Source: Actinomycetes bacterium (GTDB taxonomy: Bacteria; Actinomycetota; Acidimicrobiia; Acidimicrobiales; Acidimicrobiaceae). Taken from it: a stretch of 64,000 nucleotides of DNA. The stretch covers positions 1-64,000 of the forward strand of contig JAJYNL010000044.1 of assembly GCA_021786375.1 (NCBI GenBank), in the 5' to 3' direction. Of this stretch, positions 59,786 to 64,000 are shown in pieces. The stretch's first letter is position 1; every line of letters begins with the position of its first letter. Under the pieces are notes generated by a model. That model saw nothing but the letters and a program-made list of their open reading frames with translations. It had not been told where the DNA came from and did no database searches. A program made the position numbers and the translations under genes.

Positions 59786-60928
59786 CTAGCCGGAGATGGT
59801 GGGCCATTGCTGGGCCACCAGCTGTTGCGCCTGGGCAAGCTGGGCGGTGGTGGGGAAGGTCGGGTTCCCGCTCACCGTGGGCAGCAAGGACAGGTAGGTC
59901 TGGTTGACCGTGCCCGCAGCCTGCATGGCCGGAAGCAGGATCGGCCGTGCGAAGCCCTTGAGCCACAGATTCTGTCCTTGGGCCGAGTAGAGGAACTCCT
60001 CCCAGAGCCGGGCTGCGGCCGGGTCGGGGGCGTTCGCCGAGATTGCCTGGGCGTAGTACGATGCGTACTTTGCGTTGGCGGGGACGAAGACCTTCCAGTT
60101 GACCCTGCCCTTGACCGCTGCGGCGTAAGCGGAGTTCAAGTAATCCCAGTCGATGTTGACCTTGATCTGGCCACTCTCGATCACCGCCGGGGAGCTTTGC
60201 ACCGGCACGTAGTTGCCGTTCTGGGCAAGCCTCTTGAAATAGTTCAGGCCGGGCTGGATATTCGAGAAGCTTCCCCCGTTGGCCAGTGCCGCGGCGTACA
60301 CTGCGCCGAAGGCCGCGCCTGCACTGGTGGGATTGCCGTTCAGCGCGACTGCTCCCCTGTACTGCGGCTGAAGCAGGCTGGCAAAGCTAGTGGGAGGGTT
60401 GGAGGCAAAGGCGGTGGCGTTGTAGCCGATGGAGATGTAGCCGCCGTAGTCGTAGAACCACTTCCCCGAAGGATCCTTGGCGTTCGCGGGGATCTGGCTC
60501 CACTCCTGAACCTTGTAGGGAGCGAAGAGTCCCTTCTGAGCCCCGAGCAGCGCAAAGGAAGGGCCGACGTCGACGACGTCGGGCTCCTTGGAGGTGCCCT
60601 TCTCAGACTGCAACGCGGCGAGTTCCTCCGCGGACGAGCCATCGGGGTTCTGGCTGTTGATCTTGATCCCGTACTTCTTCTCGAAGGTGGAGATCAGCTC
60701 GCCATAGTTGGCCCAGCCCGGAGGAAGGGCGATCACGTTGAGCTGGCCCTCCTTCTTGGCAGCGGCGACCAGGGCACTCATGCCCCCGCCTTGCTGGGCG
60801 GACGTGGCTGTAGACCAGTTGACGCCAGCGGAGCCGCCGTTCGAGGAGGTGCCGGAACTCGACCCGCAGGCCGCCGCCACCAGGCCCAGCGCGCTCAGGC
60901 CCAGCCCGAGTGCATACTTGTTCTTCAA
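59786..60928 (-). CDS. ABC transporter substrate-binding lipoprotein
   Basis: A 380-residue extracellular binding protein. Signal peptide with lipobox (LGLSALGLVAAACGSSS; lipidated Cys near residue 21), then LVAAAKKEGQLNVIALPPGW and EKKYGIKINSQNPDGSSAE, typical of the SBP_bac_1/6 group for iron, polyamines, phosphonates or thiamine. The Ser/Gly linker after Cys is normal for a lipoprotein. First gene of the importer operon; the promoter should lie in 60930-61010. Confidence 0.9.
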   Translation of the reverse strand: MKNKYALGLGLSALGLVAAACGSSSGTSSNGGSAGVNWSTATSAQQGGGMSALVAAAKKEGQLNVIALPPGWANYGELISTFEKKYGIKINSQNPDGSSAEELAALQSEKGTSKEPDVVDVGPSFALLGAQKGLFAPYKVQEWSQIPANAKDPSGKWFYDYGGYISIGYNATAFASNPPTSFASLLQPQYRGAVALNGNPTSAGAAFGAVYAAALANGGSFSNIQPGLNYFKRLAQNGNYVPVQSSPAVIESGQIKVNIDWDYLNSAYAAAVKGRVNWKVFVPANAKYASYYAQAISANAPDPAAARLWEEFLYSAQGQNLWLKGFARPILLPAMQAAGTVNQTYLSLLPTVSGNPTFPTTAQLAQAQQLVAQQWPTISG

Positions 60929-61285
60929 TTTCCCTCCAGGGTTCTAAGAGTCGCGAAATCAGATAAACGATATCACTGGATGCCGGGCTGGTTGTCGTTA
61001 CCGCTGCGGCACCGCAAGTGAAGCTAAGCATCTTCCCTTTATTCCGAGTGAACCACGGGTTAACCTTGGAGATCGGCTTGGTGAAATCCGCCCTCCACCG
61101 CCCGTTCGGGGTAGGGCTCGAACTCGATCGGGCCGAGCCCGTCCACTGCGGCGGCGACTCCCCGCCCCTTTTCCGCATTTGGATCTTTACAAGCCCGTGA
61201 CATTAGGCACATAATCTTTCACGTGTAGGTGTTGCCGCCGACGGGACGGATGGGTCCCGATAACCCGCAAGCGACGGAGGTTGGG
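60929..61285. other. Divergent intergenic region between ABC operon and WhiB gene
   Basis: A 357-base gap that must hold both promoters. On the plus strand TTTACA (61186-61191) and CATAAT (61210-61215), 18 bases apart, may be the whiB promoter. I looked for a TPP-type or other riboswitch before the ABC operon and saw none. Confidence 0.45.
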
Positions 61286-61540
61286 GTGTCGATGCAGGTG
61301 CAGTCGTGGCGTGAGGACGCCGCATGCAAAGGGGTGCGTCCCGGACTCTTCTATCCGGACAACGAGTTGGAGGAGCGCAAGGCCAAGGCTGTCTGCGGCC
61401 TGTGCAAGGTCAAGGAGTGCTGCCTTGAGTTCGCTCTCAACTCGGGTGAGCCGGAGGGAATCTGGGGAGGGCTCAACTCTCGCCAGCGCCGGCGCCTTAT
61501 GCGCTCGCGGCGTGGGGTCCAGGCCTATGCATCCCTCTGA
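61286..61540 (+). CDS. WhiB-family iron-sulfur regulator
   Basis: An 84-residue actinobacterial regulator that binds a [4Fe-4S] cluster and partners with the primary sigma factor. Seen: WREDAACKGV (Cys14), VCGLCKVKECC (Cys37, Cys40, Cys46) and the turn GIWGGLNSRQRRRL with a basic C-terminus for DNA contact. GTG at 61286 follows GGAGG by 5 bases; the ATG at 61292 is an alternative. Which WhiB class it belongs to is unclear. Confidence 0.94.
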   Translation: MSMQVQSWREDAACKGVRPGLFYPDNELEERKAKAVCGLCKVKECCLEFALNSGEPEGIWGGLNSRQRRRLMRSRRGVQAYASL

Positions 61541-61794
61541 GCGTCTTTGACCGCAGTCGGCCTGGATTCCGCCTTGGGCCGGGCTGCGTAGCCTCGATCG
61601 CGCCGAGGCGGAATCTGTTTCTAGAACTTGCGACAGTCGGCTGGCCAATCTCTTGTGGATCTGCACAAACAGGCCCGGCCAGCAGCCCGGTAGCTCCCCG
61701 GCTTGGCGGTTTTCCGAGGTGCGCGAGGGGCGGTAGATTGTCTCCCGCCGCCGTTCGGCGGTGCGATCTTGTCTCTGCTCATAGGGGGAAATGA

Positions 61795-63159
61795 ATGCCG
61801 GCCGGAGTCGACCGCGCGAAGCTCGGTAATGCCATCGCCAGCGAGGAGATGACCTTCCTGGCCAGGACCGCCAAGTCCAGGGCCATGTTCGAGGAGTCCA
61901 AGCAGGTGCTTCTGGGCGGGGTCCCGATGAGCTGGATGAACAAGTGGGCGGGCGGATACCCGCTCTTCTTCTCAGCAGCCAGAGGCTCCACCATCTCCGA
62001 CGTCGACGCCAATAGTTACATCGATTTTTCCCTCGGTGACACAGGCGCGATGGCCGGCCATTCCCCGGCCGCAACGGCGGTCGCCGTGGCGGAGCGTACT
62101 CGGGGCGGCGGCGGAATCACCACCATGCTTCCCAACGAAGACGCCGCGGCCGTCGGGCGCAACCTGCGGGAGCGCTTCGGTCTGGAGTACTGGCAATTTA
62201 CGCTCTCGGCCACCGATGCCAACCGATTCGCCCTTCGCCTGGCCCGGCAGGTGACCGGGCGCAAAAAGATCCTGGTCTTCTCGTGGTGCTACCACGGCAC
62301 CGTGGACGAGACCTTCGTAACCCTCGTCGACGGGCAGACCCGGTCCAGAGCCGGCAACGTGGGGCCCGCCGTGGATCCCTCGCTCACCACCGTCGCGGTC
62401 GAGTTCAACGACATCGAGGGGGTGCGCAAGGCGCTGGCAACCGGGGAGATCGCGGCCGTTCTCACCGAGCCAGCGCTGACCAACATCGGCATCGTCCTCC
62501 CCGACGAAGGCTTTCTCGCCGGGGTTGGCGAGGCCGCCCGGGAGGCGGGAGCGATCTACATCCTGGATGAGACGCACACTTTTTCGGCCGGCTGGGGTGG
62601 CGCGAGCACTCTCTATGGCGTCCGCCCGGACATGCTCACCATCGGCAAGTCTCTTGGCGGGGGTGTGCCCTTCGGAGCATACGGGCTGAGTGCGGAGATG
62701 GCCGGGAGGGTGGCCTCCCAGGCCGACGTCGACTACGTCGACACCGGCGGCATCGGCGGCACCCTGGCCGGAAACGCGCTCTCCTTGGGCGCGGCCCGGG
62801 CGACGCTCGAGGAAGTGTTCACCAAGGAGAACTTCTCACGCATGATCGACCTGGCGACGCGCTTCCGCGTTGGCGTCGCAGCCGCTATAGAGCGCTATTC
62901 GCTGAGCTGGTCCGTCGCGCAGCTGGGAGCGAGGGCCGAGTACCGCTTCAGGGCGCCACAGGCGCGCAGCGGCGGGGAGTCGGCAGCGGGTGCCGACGAC
63001 GAGTTGGATACCTACCTTCACCTGTTCATGCTCAACCGGGGTGTCTTGATGACACCGTTCCACAACATGGCGCTTATGTCACCGGAGACGACCCAGGAGC
63101 AGGTGGACACACACACCGCGCTCTTCGACGAGGCCTGCCGGACGATAGCCGCCGACTGA
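61795..63159 (+). CDS. Class III (GSA-type) PLP aminotransferase
   Basis: A 454-residue fold-type I aminotransferase resembling glutamate-1-semialdehyde aminomutase. Seen: YIDFSLGDTGAMAGHSPAA, WCYHGTVDETFVTL, AGAIYILDETHTFSAGWGG (PLP Asp region) and the PLP Lys in MLTIGKSLGGGVPFGAYG. Text such as EYWQFTLSATDANRFALRLA is typical of a subgroup annotated as aspartate or general aminotransferases rather than HemL. The N-terminal ~30 residues are an extension. Substrate is unknown; it stands alone before trpD. Confidence 0.85.
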   Translation: MPAGVDRAKLGNAIASEEMTFLARTAKSRAMFEESKQVLLGGVPMSWMNKWAGGYPLFFSAARGSTISDVDANSYIDFSLGDTGAMAGHSPAATAVAVAERTRGGGGITTMLPNEDAAAVGRNLRERFGLEYWQFTLSATDANRFALRLARQVTGRKKILVFSWCYHGTVDETFVTLVDGQTRSRAGNVGPAVDPSLTTVAVEFNDIEGVRKALATGEIAAVLTEPALTNIGIVLPDEGFLAGVGEAAREAGAIYILDETHTFSAGWGGASTLYGVRPDMLTIGKSLGGGVPFGAYGLSAEMAGRVASQADVDYVDTGGIGGTLAGNALSLGAARATLEEVFTKENFSRMIDLATRFRVGVAAAIERYSLSWSVAQLGARAEYRFRAPQARSGGESAAGADDELDTYLHLFMLNRGVLMTPFHNMALMSPETTQEQVDTHTALFDEACRTIAAD

Positions 63160-63213
63160 GCCCCTCCGGGAGCGCGGGCCGCGTGTGGCGCGGAGTGCCG
63201 ATATTCTTGGTTT

Positions 63214-64000
63214 ATGGAAGATTCGACGGCTGTAGCGGTACCTTTGTATGATCCGCCAAGCTGGCCGGACCTTCTGAACCGCTTGATCGACAAGCGCCCC
63301 CTCAGCTTCGGCGAGGCATACGCGGCGATGGCTGACATGCTCGCGGGTGAGACCGCCAACGAAGTGGCCGCCGCATTCCTAACCGCCCTGCGCTGCAAGG
63401 GGGAGTCGCCGGAGGAGATGACCGGCATGGCCTCGGCAATGGCGGACTATGCCACACCTGTCCCGTGGGATGGCGACTTGATCGATACCTGTGGCACCGG
63501 TGGCGACCAGAAGCACAGCGTCAACATCTCGACCATGGCGGCACTGGTCGTCGCGGCCTCGGGCAAGAAGGTCTGCAAGCACGGCAATCGCGCATCGTCA
63601 TCCAAGTCGGGCTCGGCCGACGTGCTCGAGTACCTCGGCGTCCGCGTCGACCTGGGACCTGCGGGGGTTCGGGCCTGCATAGAGCGGGTGAACATGGGTT
63701 TCGCGCTGGCCCCACGCTTCCACCGCTCGATGGCCCACGTTGGCGCAGTCCGGCGCTCCCTTGGGGTGCCAACGGCATTCAACTTCCTGGGGCCCCTTGT
63801 CAATCCCGCCCACGCCAACCGCCAGTTGGTCGGCGTTTTCGATGCGCGGATGGCAAGGACTTTGGCGGAGGTTCTTGCGCAGCTCGGCACCGAACACGCC
63901 ATCGTGGCTTATAGTGCCGACGGTTTCGACGAGCTTTCCACCACCTCCTCCAACTCGGTCATCGAGCTTCGCCGTTCGGGCGATGGTGGGGTGATCTTCG
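63214..64000 (+). CDS. trpD: Anthranilate phosphoribosyltransferase (3' end outside window)
   Basis: The first 262 residues of TrpD, which joins anthranilate to PRPP in tryptophan synthesis. Seen: the PRPP/Mg motif DTCGTGGDQKHSVNIST, KVCKHGNRASSSKSGSADVL and FNFLGPLVNPAHANRQLVGV. The reading frame is open at the window end. ATG at 63214. No other trp gene is in the window, so an operon cannot be judged. Confidence 0.94.
   Translation, partial: MEDSTAVAVPLYDPPSWPDLLNRLIDKRPLSFGEAYAAMADMLAGETANEVAAAFLTALRCKGESPEEMTGMASAMADYATPVPWDGDLIDTCGTGGDQKHSVNISTMAALVVAASGKKVCKHGNRASSSKSGSADVLEYLGVRVDLGPAGVRACIERVNMGFALAPRFHRSMAHVGAVRRSLGVPTAFNFLGPLVNPAHANRQLVGVFDARMARTLAEVLAQLGTEHAIVAYSADGFDELSTTSSNSVIELRRSGDGGVIF

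Noticed and set aside
60929-61010. Riboswitch before the ABC importer
   Set aside because: No thiamine, cobalamin or other conserved aptamer core could be recognised in the short leader.
1-64000. tRNA or rRNA genes
   Set aside because: Occurrences of TTCGAAT-like T-loop words fall inside coding genes and lack acceptor-stem pairing; only RNase P RNA was convincing.

Overview
This 64 kb window comes from a high-GC bacterium that is almost certainly an actinobacterium (Actinomycetota), probably one of the early-branching, iron/acid-associated lineages such as Acidimicrobiia. The phylum rests on a WhiB regulator, a SepIVA-like septation protein next to a DUF177 gene, small actinobacterial families (DUF3039, DUF2469), and the order SepIVA - DUF177 - rnc - mutM - smc - ftsY, which is also found in mycobacteria. 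The class assignment is inference. GTG and TTG starts are common, and most strong starts have a GGAGG-type ribosome binding site.

1-3.9 kb: the tail of a GNAT acetyltransferase, a VapBC-like toxin-antitoxin pair with a perfect palindromic operator over the antitoxin start codon, a decayed second copy of the GNAT tail, then rpmB-hemH and an IS200/IS605 element. 3.9-25.4 kb is a long housekeeping block on the + strand: fakA, recG, rsmD, coaD, sepIVA-like, DUF177, rpmF, plsX, acpP, rnc, mutM, smc, ftsY, ffh, rpsP, khpA, rimM, trmD, rplS, DUF2469. It links ribosome maturation, RNA processing, fatty acid and phospholipid supply, chromosome segregation and signal-recognition-particle secretion. Insertion-sequence debris interrupts it on both sides of fakA.

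24-40 kb: a PLP enzyme, a small zinc protein, an enoyl-CoA hydratase, and a redox locus made of a polyferredoxin membrane protein, a ferredoxin-GltD-like flavoprotein and a divergent iron-sulfur Rrf2 regulator. Then come pyrophosphatase, a TnpB relic, a FIST sensor paired with a GAF-GAF-GGDEF-EAL protein, a NifU-like protein, a class A penicillin-binding protein, a coiled-coil zinc-ribbon protein and the RNase P RNA.

40-51 kb: a secreted Ser/Thr-rich protein, the minus-strand run glpD-glpK-purK-purE, the peroxide-type operon PerR - rubrerythrin - HdrB/GlpC-like protein - DUF3501, an ECF sigma factor with a membrane-anchored partner, and DUF3039. 51-57 kb holds a complete fructose phosphotransferase operon: fruR, fruK, EIIA, EIIBC, HPr and EI. 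56.8-61 kb is a convergent four-gene ABC importer. 61-64 kb holds a WhiB protein, a class III aminotransferase and the start of trpD.

The loci most worth following up are PerR-Rbr-HdrB-DUF3501, the Rrf2/polyferredoxin module, the FIST/cyclic-di-GMP pair, the ECF sigma factor with a repeat-bearing membrane partner, and the IS200/IS605 element whose TnpB has lost its middle. Gene functions are read from motifs and family resemblance by eye; no database search was run.
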